Shown here piece by piece: positions 1 to 6,245 of a stretch of DNA of 9,762 bases (the first letter of the stretch is position 1; every line of letters begins with the position of its first letter). The notes under the pieces were generated by a model. That model made no database searches. It saw nothing but the letters and a program-made list of their open reading frames with translations, and had not been told where the DNA came from. Origin of the DNA: Kordiimonadaceae bacterium UBA4441 (GTDB lineage Bacteria; Pseudomonadota; Alphaproteobacteria; Sphingomonadales; Emcibacteraceae); NCBI GenBank assembly GCA_002390425.1, contig DGPL01000038.1, positions 68,660-78,421 of the forward strand. Direction: 5' to 3'. Made by a program: the position numbers and the translations under genes.

Positions 1-6
1 GGAAAA

Positions 7-1197
7 ATGATGGGTCATAAAAGCTTATCAACAGTAACAGAACGTATATCCGGCCCCGCATCAAAAGCGTGGGATGTTGGTGACGAAGCCGCGCGCCGCA
101 TGTTAAAGGGGGCGGATATCATCCACCTTGGGGTTGGGGATCCGGATTTAGACACACCTAAGCCTGTTCGTGAAGCGCTCACAAAGGCGATTGAAGCCGG
201 AAAAACCCATTATGCACCCATACCGGGGGAATATGCACTTAGAGATACGATCGCAAATCATGCATCGTGGCTTTATAATGCACCGGTTAAGGCAGAAAAT
301 GTCATTGTCTGTAATGGCGCACAAGGGGCTATATTCGCCACATTCCAATGTATCGCGGAAAAGGGGGATGAGGTGATCGTGCTTGAGCCTTATTATGCCA
401 CTTATCCGGCCGTTGTAACCGCAGGTGGTGCGACCATGGTGAGTGTGGAACTTGATCTTGAGGAAGATTATAAGCTTGATATAGAAAAGATAAAGGCGGC
501 GGTAACGGATAAAACCAAAGCGATCATCATCAATTCACCGAGCAATCCAGCAGGGGCGGTGATTGACCGCATTGCCGTTAAGGAAATCGCAAAATTCTGT
601 TATGACAATCAAATCTGGCTGGTTAGTGATGAAGTTTATTGGTCACATTGTTTTGAAGATGATCATATTTCCCCCTATGCGCACATTGAATATCGTGATT
701 ATATCATTGTAATTAATAGCTTATCCAAATCCCACGCCATGACAGGGTGGCGTATGGGTTGGGCCATTGGACCGGATCATTTCATTGCGGCCATGACCAA
801 TTATTCACAAGCGGCGCAGTTCGGTATCAATCAATTCGTACAAAATGCGGCGATTGCGGCACTTAAGGATAAAAGCACAACGGGTGAATTTAACGCCATC
901 TTTAAAGGGCAGCGGGATGCCTTTTGTGAAGGGTTACGCCAAAGCAATCATTTAAGTTTTTCAAAACCTCGTGGCGGTATGTTTGTATTGCTCGATGTTT
1001 CCGCAAGCGGCCTAAACGGCGAAGAGTTCGCGTGGCGACTACTTGACGAAGAAAATGTCGCCGTAGTGCCGGGCTTTGGATTTGGTGAAGGTTTTTCACA
1101 TACAATCCGCATCGGCTATTTATGCGATGAAGAAAAACTAAAAGAAGCCGCGAAACGGATTGTAAGGTTCACAGAAAAATTGGCGCATCAGGGTTAA
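7..1197 (+). CDS. PLP-dependent class I/II aminotransferase, AruH-like
   Basis: A fold-type I aminotransferase of 396 residues, a normal length for the family, acting in the cytosol. Visible PLP-site features: SPSNPAG at about 177-183 with Asn180, SDEVY at 207-211 with Asp208 and Tyr211, the Schiff-base Lys241 in NSLSKSHAMTGWR, and the substrate-carboxylate Arg368 in IRIGY. The N-terminal pattern (RISGPASKAWDV, LGVGDPDLDTP, THYAPIPGEYALR) and the SLSKSHAMTGWR block match my recollection of Pseudomonas arginine:pyruvate transaminase AruH; the substrate is therefore a guess. ATG occurs at 7 and again at 10. The GGA at 1-3 is better spaced for the second ATG, but only six upstream bases are visible, so the start is open. 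The gene converges on the M19 dipeptidase and its stop codon lies in the loop of the shared terminator. No neighbour on the same strand is visible. Confidence 0.93.
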   Translation: MMGHKSLSTVTERISGPASKAWDVGDEAARRMLKGADIIHLGVGDPDLDTPKPVREALTKAIEAGKTHYAPIPGEYALRDTIANHASWLYNAPVKAENVIVCNGAQGAIFATFQCIAEKGDEVIVLEPYYATYPAVVTAGGATMVSVELDLEEDYKLDIEKIKAAVTDKTKAIIINSPSNPAGAVIDRIAVKEIAKFCYDNQIWLVSDEVYWSHCFEDDHISPYAHIEYRDYIIVINSLSKSHAMTGWRMGWAIGPDHFIAAMTNYSQAAQFGINQFVQNAAIAALKDKSTTGEFNAIFKGQRDAFCEGLRQSNHLSFSKPRGGMFVLLDVSASGLNGEEFAWRLLDEENVAVVPGFGFGEGFSHTIRIGYLCDEEKLKEAAKRIVRFTEKLAHQG

Positions 1198-1216
1198 CTG
1201 ACGCGCCATGATTTTT
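1175..1216. terminator. Bidirectional rho-independent terminator between convergent genes
   Basis: An 11-position stem (1181-1191 with 1198-1208) has a six-base loop GGTTAA that contains the aminotransferase stop codon. On the minus strand the only imperfect position is a G-U wobble, so the RNA stem is fully paired and is followed by ATTTTT (bases 1180-1175). On the plus strand the same position is an A-C mismatch, followed by TGATTTTT (1209-1216). It should serve the minus-strand dipeptidase best and the aminotransferase less well. Confidence 0.75.
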
Positions 1217-1230
1217 AAAAGTTTCTAAAA

Positions 1231-2646
1231 TTACTGTGCGGCTTGGAGTTCTGCGGCGACCGCTTGAACTTCGTCTAGAACGCGAAGTAGGTTACCGCTC
1301 CAGAGTTTGCCGATTTGCTCTTCTGTGTAACCACGGCGGACAAGCTCGATCGTGACGTTATGGGTTTCAGAGGCATCGTTCCAGCCATAGATACCGCCAC
1401 CACCATCAAAGTCGGAGCTGATACCCACATGGTCAAGGCCAATGAAATCAACCATATAATCAATATGATCAACAAAATCCTTTACATCCACAGGAGGGGC
1501 GACGCTGTATACTTCTGTTTCAAGTCTTGGCTCAGCCGCCTTTTGCATGGCGCGGTACTGTGCGATATAGGCATCGCGTTGGGCTTCAGGAAGGCCAAAT
1601 GCATCACGCATGCTCATGAGTTCAAAGCCCATTTGATCAGCGACATCGGCATATAATTTATTACGTTCAGCGACCATTGCCGCATTTTTTTCTGCGTCAA
1701 GATAGCTTGCAAACGCAACCGTTTGAACTACGCCGCCTTTATCCTTAATCATCAAAAGAAGATCGTCTTCAAGGTTACGGCTAACTGTTTTGCTTAAATT
1801 TCTTGCAGATGAATGTGATGCAATTACGGGTGCTTTTGAAAGCTCGATGGCCTGTTTATTGGATTGGTATGATGGATGTGAGACATCAACCATTATGCCG
1901 TGCAGGTTCATAAGTGCCAGTGCTTCTTTACCAAGGTCACTTAGGCCGTTATAGAGGAAAGGTTCAGTCGGATTGCCGTTTTCATCAACGCGTTCCCCCG
2001 TGTTTGAATCGGCGAATTGACTATGGCCGTTATGGGCCAATGACATATAGCGGGCGCCAAGATCAGCGAATTTTTTAATGTTGGATAGATCGGTTCCAAC
2101 AGGATAAGCATTTTCAATACCGATCATGGCCACTTTTTTACCAAGACCATCAATGCGGCGCACATCATCGGAAGTAAGCGCCAGTTCAATTTGATCCGGT
2201 GCTTTAACGGTAGTTAGCCAATGAATGGCGTTAAATTTTGCCATGGCGTTTTCATATGCGGCAGCGTAGCCTTCTTCGTTAAGTTCGCGTTGTCCGGTAA
2301 AGACGATGAAAAAAGCCACATCAAGACCACCCGCGACCATTTTCGGCAAGTTTACTTGTGAATCCGTATCTTGGGTGTAGTTAACCGCATCCGTAAAGTT
2401 TTTCACATTGATATCATCATGTGTATCAAGCGTAATAACCCGCTCATGAATGGCCATGGCGCGTTTGATTAAATCCGCATCATTTTCCATTGCGTTATCA
2501 GCGGCAGCACCAGCGGCCATTTCGGTGGCAGCGGCTGCTTGTTCATCGGTTTCGGTATTGGCGGTTTCATTTGCATTGTCACAGGCGCTTAAAATTAATA
2601 CGCTGCTGAGCAATGCGGCTTTAAGCCCTATAGATTTTTTTAACAT
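1231..2646 (-). CDS. M19-family (renal dipeptidase-like) membrane dipeptidase, lipoprotein
   Basis: A zinc metallo-dipeptidase of peptidase family M19, predicted to be a periplasmic or outer-membrane lipoprotein. Starting at the ATG at 2646 it has 471 residues: a signal peptide with lipobox LSAC (Cys22), a low-complexity Ala/Glu/Asn linker to about residue 55, then the catalytic domain. The metal-site residues expected for M19 are all visible: His76 and Asp78 in DTHDD, Glu178 in IGIENA, His257 in DVSHPS, His278 in IASHSS, and Asp412 in SSDFDG. An in-frame TTG seven codons upstream would extend the n-region without a ribosome site, so the ATG directly before the Lys-Lys n-region was chosen. 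M19 enzymes cleave dipeptides (mammalian ones also beta-lactams); the real substrate here is unknown. It is monocistronic, with its own promoter upstream and a terminator downstream. Confidence 0.93.
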   Translation of the reverse strand: MLKKSIGLKAALLSSVLILSACDNANETANTETDEQAAAATEMAAGAAADNAMENDADLIKRAMAIHERVITLDTHDDINVKNFTDAVNYTQDTDSQVNLPKMVAGGLDVAFFIVFTGQRELNEEGYAAAYENAMAKFNAIHWLTTVKAPDQIELALTSDDVRRIDGLGKKVAMIGIENAYPVGTDLSNIKKFADLGARYMSLAHNGHSQFADSNTGERVDENGNPTEPFLYNGLSDLGKEALALMNLHGIMVDVSHPSYQSNKQAIELSKAPVIASHSSARNLSKTVSRNLEDDLLLMIKDKGGVVQTVAFASYLDAEKNAAMVAERNKLYADVADQMGFELMSMRDAFGLPEAQRDAYIAQYRAMQKAAEPRLETEVYSVAPPVDVKDFVDHIDYMVDFIGLDHVGISSDFDGGGGIYGWNDASETHNVTIELVRRGYTEEQIGKLWSGNLLRVLDEVQAVAAELQAAQ

Positions 2647-2681
2647 TTTTATCCCATCATTTTGCAATTTTAGTTGAAAAT

Positions 2682-2710
2682 AATTTACTCAGCCATTAAA
2701 GGCTTGTCAA
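2682..2710 (-). promoter_or_regulatory. Predicted sigma70-type promoter of the M19 dipeptidase gene
   Basis: On the minus strand a perfect -35 TTGACA (2710-2705) is followed after 17 bases by TAAATT (2687-2682), a 4/6 match to the -10 consensus, placing the start of transcription roughly 25-30 bases before the ATG at 2646. The spacer contains the short dyad AGCC-N6-GGCT, which could be an operator. The -35 box arises from a small tandem repeat. Pattern match only. Confidence 0.45.
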
Positions 2711-2731
2711 TTAAAGGCTTGCCAATTAATG
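2695..2731. repeat. 15-bp tandem repeat (two copies plus a partial third)
   Basis: ATTAAAGGCTTGTCA at 2695-2709 is followed directly by ATTAAAGGCTTGCCA at 2710-2724, one base different, and then by ATTAATGG as a degenerate start of a third unit. The repeat sits between the GNAT stop and the dipeptidase start, and its minus strand supplies the TTGACA box of the predicted promoter. Confidence 0.8.
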
Positions 2732-2765
2732 GTTTTCAGTAAGTTTTGCTATAACGTTACAAAGA

Positions 2766-3260
2766 TTATTCATGGCTATGGGATCTTGATCCCCATTGTT
2801 GCCAGCTTACGCTTCTACCGGGGTAGGCGATATTGTTAAATGGCCATTTTTCCTTAAGCCATGATTTGAGTGTTTCTTCAAATTCATTAAATAAGTGCTG
2901 CTTGTCATTGGATAACCAATAATAAACTTCGGTGTCCGTGTTATCACGATTGCTTGGTTCAATATAAATGCACCCGATGCATTTTGTTTTATCTGTGTTT
3001 AAGACGGTATAGGCGAAGGCCGCACGTGCCATGAATTCTTTTTCATGTGTAATAAGATCATTAAGGTTATCGGCAAGCGTCATATCATCCGCGGGCCATT
3101 CATCATTTTCAGCAAAGATTGTGCGCAAATTTACGCGACTTGACATAACGGCTTGATAATCAAGTTCAGTGATGCTTGGCTCTAACATTTGAAGAATAAA
3201 GTGATCGTGAATTAGGCCGTCGGGCACAATAAAGTCATCAGGAACAAAAGGCGTCGTCAT
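2766..3260 (-). CDS. GNAT-family N-acetyltransferase-like protein
   Basis: A 164-residue cytosolic protein with no signal peptide. The layout resembles a GNAT family I recall from other bacteria: an N-terminal FVPDDFIVPDGL segment, an EWPADDMTL segment near 55-62, HEKEFMARAAFAYTVLN at about 72-88, the core strand CIGCIYIEPS near 94-103, and YYWL near 113-116. A classical acetyl-CoA pyrophosphate loop (Q/RxxGxG/A) is not clear, so activity and substrate are inferred from the overall pattern. The start codon shares one base with the stop of the upstream RidA-like lipoprotein (TAATG) and no ribosome site is visible, which indicates translational coupling. It is the last gene of the DoxX/RidA/RidA operon. 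No convincing terminator follows it. Confidence 0.72.
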   Translation of the reverse strand: MTTPFVPDDFIVPDGLIHDHFILQMLEPSITELDYQAVMSSRVNLRTIFAENDEWPADDMTLADNLNDLITHEKEFMARAAFAYTVLNTDKTKCIGCIYIEPSNRDNTDTEVYYWLSNDKQHLFNEFEETLKSWLKEKWPFNNIAYPGRSVSWQQWGSRSHSHE

Positions 3261-3823
3261 TATTTGGTATAGGCTCTGATTTCAGTTTCGTGGGTCATGT
3301 TAACGGGCAGGGATACACTGCGCAGGATGCTGCGTTCATGTTTACCAAGTTCCGGTCCAAGAATGCGAATAATCATTGCCGATGTTGCTTCAGCGACCAT
3401 TTCAACGTGGGGGTAATCATCGGGTGCAGTTGTCATGACCACAACATTATGTAAGCCACCAAGATTATTAAGGTCACCACCTATCGCAAGGCGAATACGG
3501 TTTAATGCTTGGATAACAGTCAGTTCAGCGGCGTAAAGCATATGTTCCGCGGGTGTGTCATTTGTAATGGTTCCGGTGATCCAGGTTCCTTCTGGGGTAT
3601 ATGCGGCAGAGGCGGTGATATAAATTTCCTTATCAACGACGACTGATGGTTCATAAGGACCAAATACGGGAGGAAGTTCCGGCATTCCATCTTTAAAGCC
3701 GAGACGTTCAAGTTCAATATTTAAACGGTCATCGATTGTTGTTTCGGTAACGGTTTCCATCGTTGTTTGTTCAGAACAAGCGGCAAGAAATAATAAAGAT
3801 ATGGCAAATAATTTTTTCATCAT
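3260..3823 (-). CDS. RidA/YjgF-family lipoprotein (exported Rid protein 1)
   Basis: A 187-residue protein with a lipoprotein signal: Lys-Lys n-region, hydrophobic stretch and lipobox LAAC with Cys16. The mature part, from about residue 30, follows the RidA/YjgF (chorismate-mutase-like, trimeric) pattern of the longer roughly 150-residue subgroup: ERLGFKDGMPELP, GPYEPSVVV, ITASAAYTPEGTWITG, AIGGDLNNLGGLHNVVVM, and KHERSILRSVSLP, where Arg164 lines up with the conserved Arg105 of E. coli RidA that binds the imino acid carboxylate. RidA proteins hydrolyse reactive 2-imino acids from PLP enzymes in the cytosol; a lipoprotein version must do something else or act on extracytoplasmic substrates. 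ATG is doubled at 3823 and 3820; the first overlaps the previous gene by four bases (ATGA). No ribosome site is seen, so coupling is likely. Confidence 0.8.
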   Translation of the reverse strand: MMKKLFAISLLFLAACSEQTTMETVTETTIDDRLNIELERLGFKDGMPELPPVFGPYEPSVVVDKEIYITASAAYTPEGTWITGTITNDTPAEHMLYAAELTVIQALNRIRLAIGGDLNNLGGLHNVVVMTTAPDDYPHVEMVAEATSAMIIRILGPELGKHERSILRSVSLPVNMTHETEIRAYTK

Positions 3824-4383
3824 TTTAAATAAACCAACATTTCAATTTGGAAGGTTTGATTGCCCGCAGTGGTGGCTTGACCTTCTGCATGGCGGGTGTG
3901 TGATCCGGCGGTGTCACCAAAAACACGCAGCATCATTGTCGAGCAGCTGTTAGACGCAGGGATATAATCAAAATATTTTTTAACCGTTAGCGTTTTATAA
4001 CGAATATTGGCGATTTTACGAATGTTACTTAAATCACCACCTGCCGCCATTTTAAGTTGATTAATTGATGCGGCACAAGCCAAGGCCGATGCATGAACTA
4101 CGTCTTCCGTGGTGACATCGGTTGGCACATGCCCTTGTAAAATGCTGCCGTCAGGGGCAAGGGCACTTGTTGGTTCCGTGCGAATAAGGTTTTCCGTAAT
4201 GGTAAAGCCAGGCTCCACATCAGGATATTCACCATTTTCAAACCCAAGATTAATGAGTTCCGCCATAAAAGCGGCATCAATGGTTTCCTTATCACGAAAA
4301 CCATCCGATTGCGCGTTAGCGTTAAACGATGTAATCGCGAAAACAATCAGCGCAATCGAAATTTGAATAAATTTAGCTTTCAT
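3820..4383 (-). CDS. RidA/YjgF-family secreted protein (exported Rid protein 2)
   Basis: Also 187 residues, with a cleavable Sec signal peptide (Lys n-region, hydrophobic core ISIALIVFAITSF, cleavage probably ANA|Q after residue 24). The mature protein is a diverged Rid domain paralogous to its neighbour: AELINLGFENGEYP, SALAPDGSILQG, AAGGDLSNIRKIANIRY, and SHTRHAEGQ, with Arg164 at exactly the same residue number as in the other copy. The segment after Arg164 has lost the usual S-V...LP pattern, so catalysis is doubtful and a binding role is possible. Cys103, Cys147 and a free sulfhydryl-rich ASNSCSTMM segment are visible. The start lies four bases after the DoxX stop and the end overlaps the next gene by four bases, placing it second in the operon. 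Assignment is by motif pattern; distant, so moderately confident. Confidence 0.72.
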   Translation of the reverse strand: MKAKFIQISIALIVFAITSFNANAQSDGFRDKETIDAAFMAELINLGFENGEYPDVEPGFTITENLIRTEPTSALAPDGSILQGHVPTDVTTEDVVHASALACAASINQLKMAAGGDLSNIRKIANIRYKTLTVKKYFDYIPASNSCSTMMLRVFGDTAGSHTRHAEGQATTAGNQTFQIEMLVYLK

Positions 4384-4387
4384 TTAG

Positions 4388-4822
4388 TTAGTCTTTATTT
4401 CCACGAGCGGCATCGACGCTCCAAATCCCGCTACCACGCGAAGAAATATAAAGCATAGCAAAACAGAACATTACGGAAAGCTCACCACGGTTAACAATTG
4501 GCAGCATAAGTTCAATAAATGAATTGGTGCTGTCCGCTGGTGGATAAAAGGCTTTGCTGCCATATGCCATCCAATAAGCCACTGCCATCATGCCCGATGA
4601 TAAAAAGGCAGCAGGGCGAGAATAAAATCCGATGAAAGTGAGCAATCCACCAAAAGTGAGTATTGGCATACCGATATAGGCCATAAACCAAGGCGCATTT
4701 TCCATGCCACGTGCCATTGGCCAACTAAGGATGTAATTAGTGCCGTGGAACATAAATAGAAAGCCAGTTACTATTCTAAGTAACGCATAGCATTGTGGTT
4801 CTAAATTTTTTATGAAATTCAT
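4388..4822 (-). CDS. DoxX-family inner-membrane protein
   Basis: A 144-residue integral membrane protein of the DoxX type with four predicted membrane segments at roughly 12-32, 48-66, 70-88 and 113-127. Family signs: an early R-x-x-x-G-x-x-F-x-x-H-G motif (RIVTGFLFMFHGT, residues 16-28), GMPILTFGGLLTFIGFYSRPAAFL with a turn Arg-Pro between helices, and AYWMAYG. The start at 4822 is preceded by a purine-rich GAGAG ribosome site about eight bases upstream; an in-frame start at 4903 would add 27 hydrophilic residues with no family match. DoxX proteins are poorly characterised and some take part in redox or stress functions at the membrane. It is the first gene of a four-gene operon with two exported Rid proteins and a GNAT. 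No strong promoter was recognised in 4823-4928. Confidence 0.85.
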   Translation of the reverse strand: MNFIKNLEPQCYALLRIVTGFLFMFHGTNYILSWPMARGMENAPWFMAYIGMPILTFGGLLTFIGFYSRPAAFLSSGMMAVAYWMAYGSKAFYPPADSTNSFIELMLPIVNRGELSVMFCFAMLYISSRGSGIWSVDAARGNKD

Positions 4823-4928
4823 TTTTTTTCTCTCTTTTATTGAAGTCCCAAAAGCACTTTCGCATAAAATAAACGCTATGGCAAATTCAGGATTATTTTC
4901 CAATAAACGAGGGAGAAGTAGAGTTTTG

Positions 4929-5779
4929 TTATTTACCCGCGTTTTCGCCTATATATCGGCTTATACGGTCAAATAATTCTTTCATTTCAACACCGGTTTC
5001 AGGGAGTTCTTCGGTCGGCATATCAAGATGATTTATAGGAATTTCCTGCTTATATTGCTCAAATATAGGTCTTACCATTTCATAGGCGTAATTTGGTATA
5101 CGGCGATTTTTACGAAATTCTGCAATTGGAATTTCGGCTTCGATAACGCCGTCTTTATCACGCACTGCTTCAATTGTTGTGGTTGTAATTTCGCGGTCCG
5201 GATAAAGGCGTTTGATTTTACGCGGTTTCCAGAATTTTTTTACAACCTTTCCTTCGCGATTGATGACAGCATTGATGCTTAGAATATGATTTGGCCAATC
5301 GTCATCAGTTACATATGTTCCGAAGATTACATAGGTGTCACATGATTTTGCAATTTCGCCAAGTCTGTCACTTTCTTTACCCGGGACTTGTATGGTGAAA
5401 GGAAGTTTTTCCGTGCGAGTGCCTGATGAATAACCGGTTAGGGGAATTCATGAAATAATAGAAAGTCAGGTTTTTTGCCTGTTGTACAGGCTTGATCCGC
5501 TAGGCTTTCCATATGTTTAAGGTTTGCCTCTAATCCTTCTTCGATTGATGGGAAGTCGGAAAGTGAGTTAACGCCACTTTGGATGACTTTTAAAACGACC
5601 ACATCTTTTTCAAGGGGGATTGTTGGATATGTTCCGTCAGCGCGCACCAATTCCGGAATTGCGGGCATCTCATCTTGTGCCTTTGTTTCTTCAATAACTT
5701 TCTCATCATTGAAATTTTACCCCAATATAAATGCGCCACCCACAAGTAGGGCTCCAAGTATTAACGTTGATTTTTTCAT
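4929..5779 (-). pseudogene. Exported nitrilase/carbon-nitrogen hydrolase family protein, inactivated
   Basis: Starting at ATG 5779, eight bases after a strong GAGAGG (5793-5788), the reading frame gives a signal anchor MKKSTLILGALLVGG, hits an in-frame TAA at 5719-5717 (codon 21), and continues open in the same frame. At 5438-5444 a G4 run lacks one base; shifting frame there turns HEFP-stop into HEFPLTGYSSG and the rest reads through to 4929. The recovered protein (about 283 residues) resembles a C-N hydrolase: Glu111 in LLFHEFP as the general acid/base position, about Lys185 in KFWKPRKIK, and a C-terminal EIPIAEFRKNRRIP...RPIFEQY. The segment that should carry the nucleophilic Cys (GxxxCxD) is absent: TTTIEAV runs almost directly into the C-terminal IEAEIPIAEF block, as if more than 100 residues were lost in frame. 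Three lesions together argue for a real pseudogene rather than a sequencing artefact. Confidence 0.82.
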
Positions 5780-5787
5780 GATTTATT

Positions 5788-5793
5788 CCTCTC
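5788..5793 (-). promoter_or_regulatory. Ribosome binding site fixing the nitrilase pseudogene start
   Basis: Minus-strand GAGAGG eight bases before the ATG at 5779-5777. It shows that the original gene began with the signal anchor, upstream of the premature TAA, and not at the later in-frame ATG at 5668. Confidence 0.7.
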
Positions 5794-5879
5794 TCATTAT
5801 TTAGAATATGAAGCGATTAGGCGAGGGGCAATGATATTTGTCATATTAAATTATTGATCAAACCCTTGAAAATGCTCGT

Positions 5880-5909
5880 TTGCGATGAAATGTATTTTTC
5901 TTGCGATGA
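5880..5909. repeat. Direct repeat TTGCGATGA spaced by two helical turns
   Basis: TTGCGATGA occurs at 5880-5888 and again at 5901-5909, start-to-start 21 bp, so both copies would face the same side of the helix. They lie about 100 bases before the small acidic gene, in the region between it and the divergent nitrilase pseudogene. This spacing is typical of tandem activator or repressor sites, but the binding protein is unknown. Confidence 0.5.
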
Positions 5910-5946
5910 GTGGTCGCAGGGACATCTTGTTCGCCGTCGTATCATG

Positions 5947-5990
5947 TTTATCTGTAGTAAAGAGCAGCAATAATGCGGCTCTAAGATAAA
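5947..5990 (+). promoter_or_regulatory. Long interrupted hairpin in the leader of the small acidic gene
   Basis: Nested inverted repeats: outer TTTATCT (5947-5953) with AGATAAA (5984-5990), inner AGAGC (5961-5965) with GCTCT (5978-5982), then an A-G mismatch, GCA with TGC, and loop ATAA. The left arm has seven unpaired bases and the right arm one, making an asymmetric bulge. It ends about seven bases before the ribosome site of the downstream gene. It could be an RNA control element or an operator dyad; there is no T-run, so it is not a terminator as written. Confidence 0.45.
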
Positions 5991-5996
5991 CTTAAA

Positions 5997-6008
5997 AAGG
6001 AAAACCTT
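5997..6008 (+). promoter_or_regulatory. Ribosome binding site embedded in a short dyad (AAGG-AAAA-CCTT)
   Basis: The Shine-Dalgarno AAGGA for the start at 6009 is the left arm of AAGG-AAAA-CCTT, whose right arm abuts the ATG. Four pairs are weak on their own, but the element follows directly on the larger leader hairpin and could modulate initiation. Confidence 0.4.
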
Positions 6009-6242
6009 ATGAATACTTATGATTTTATGGACTTATTAAAAGACAAAGGTCATGTTCCGGAAATCATTGAAGAAGAACTTTCAATAATTGAGGATTTTGA
6101 AAATAGCATTAATGAAGTTGTAGATTTTTTTGAGGCGCAGGCTTCTGATTATGACTTCCTCGATTTATTGCAAGATAAGGGATATGGCCGAAATCCTATC
6201 GCAAGTAATGATAACGCAGCGGTTTATGCCGTCGCGGGATAA
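6009..6242 (+). CDS. Small acidic protein with a duplicated YDF-x-DLL-x-DKG motif, unknown function
   Basis: A 77-residue protein that I do not recognise. It holds two copies of one motif, YDFMDLLKDKG at residues 4-14 and YDFLDLLQDKG at 48-58, each followed by a short Pro-containing segment (HVPEI, GRNPI). Between them lies a strongly acidic, probably helical stretch (EIIEEELSIIEDFENSINEVVDFFEAQ). The tail SNDNAAVYAVAG is different. There are no Cys residues, signal peptide or membrane segment, so it is probably cytosolic. The start is supported by AAGGA seven bases upstream. It ends three bases before the converging LysR gene. The duplicated amphipathic DLL segments suggest a two-site protein-binding adaptor or a dimeric helical protein; this is inference. 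The gene is AT-rich but not obviously unlike its neighbours. Confidence 0.75.
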   Translation: MNTYDFMDLLKDKGHVPEIIEEELSIIEDFENSINEVVDFFEAQASDYDFLDLLQDKGYGRNPIASNDNAAVYAVAG

Positions 6243-6245
6243 TCG

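Noticed and set aside
1315..1656. 113-residue plus-strand open frame
   Set aside because: It lies wholly inside the M19 dipeptidase gene on the other strand, has no ribosome site or recognisable domain, and the dipeptidase motifs are unambiguous.
2647..2667. In-frame TTG start giving a longer M19 lipoprotein
   Set aside because: It would add seven residues before the Lys-Lys n-region, and no Shine-Dalgarno is present upstream of it.
4823..4903. Longer N-terminus for the DoxX-like protein from 4903
   Set aside because: The added 27 residues do not belong to the family, and a purine-rich ribosome site sits correctly before the ATG at 4822.
5717..5719. Programmed readthrough of the TAA in the nitrilase-like gene
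   Set aside because: A second lesion (frameshift) and the missing catalytic segment downstream make decay the simpler explanation.
5927..5954. Promoter TTGTTC-N16-TATCTG for the small acidic gene
   Set aside because: The -10 match is poor and its start point would fall inside the leader hairpin, so I could not support it.
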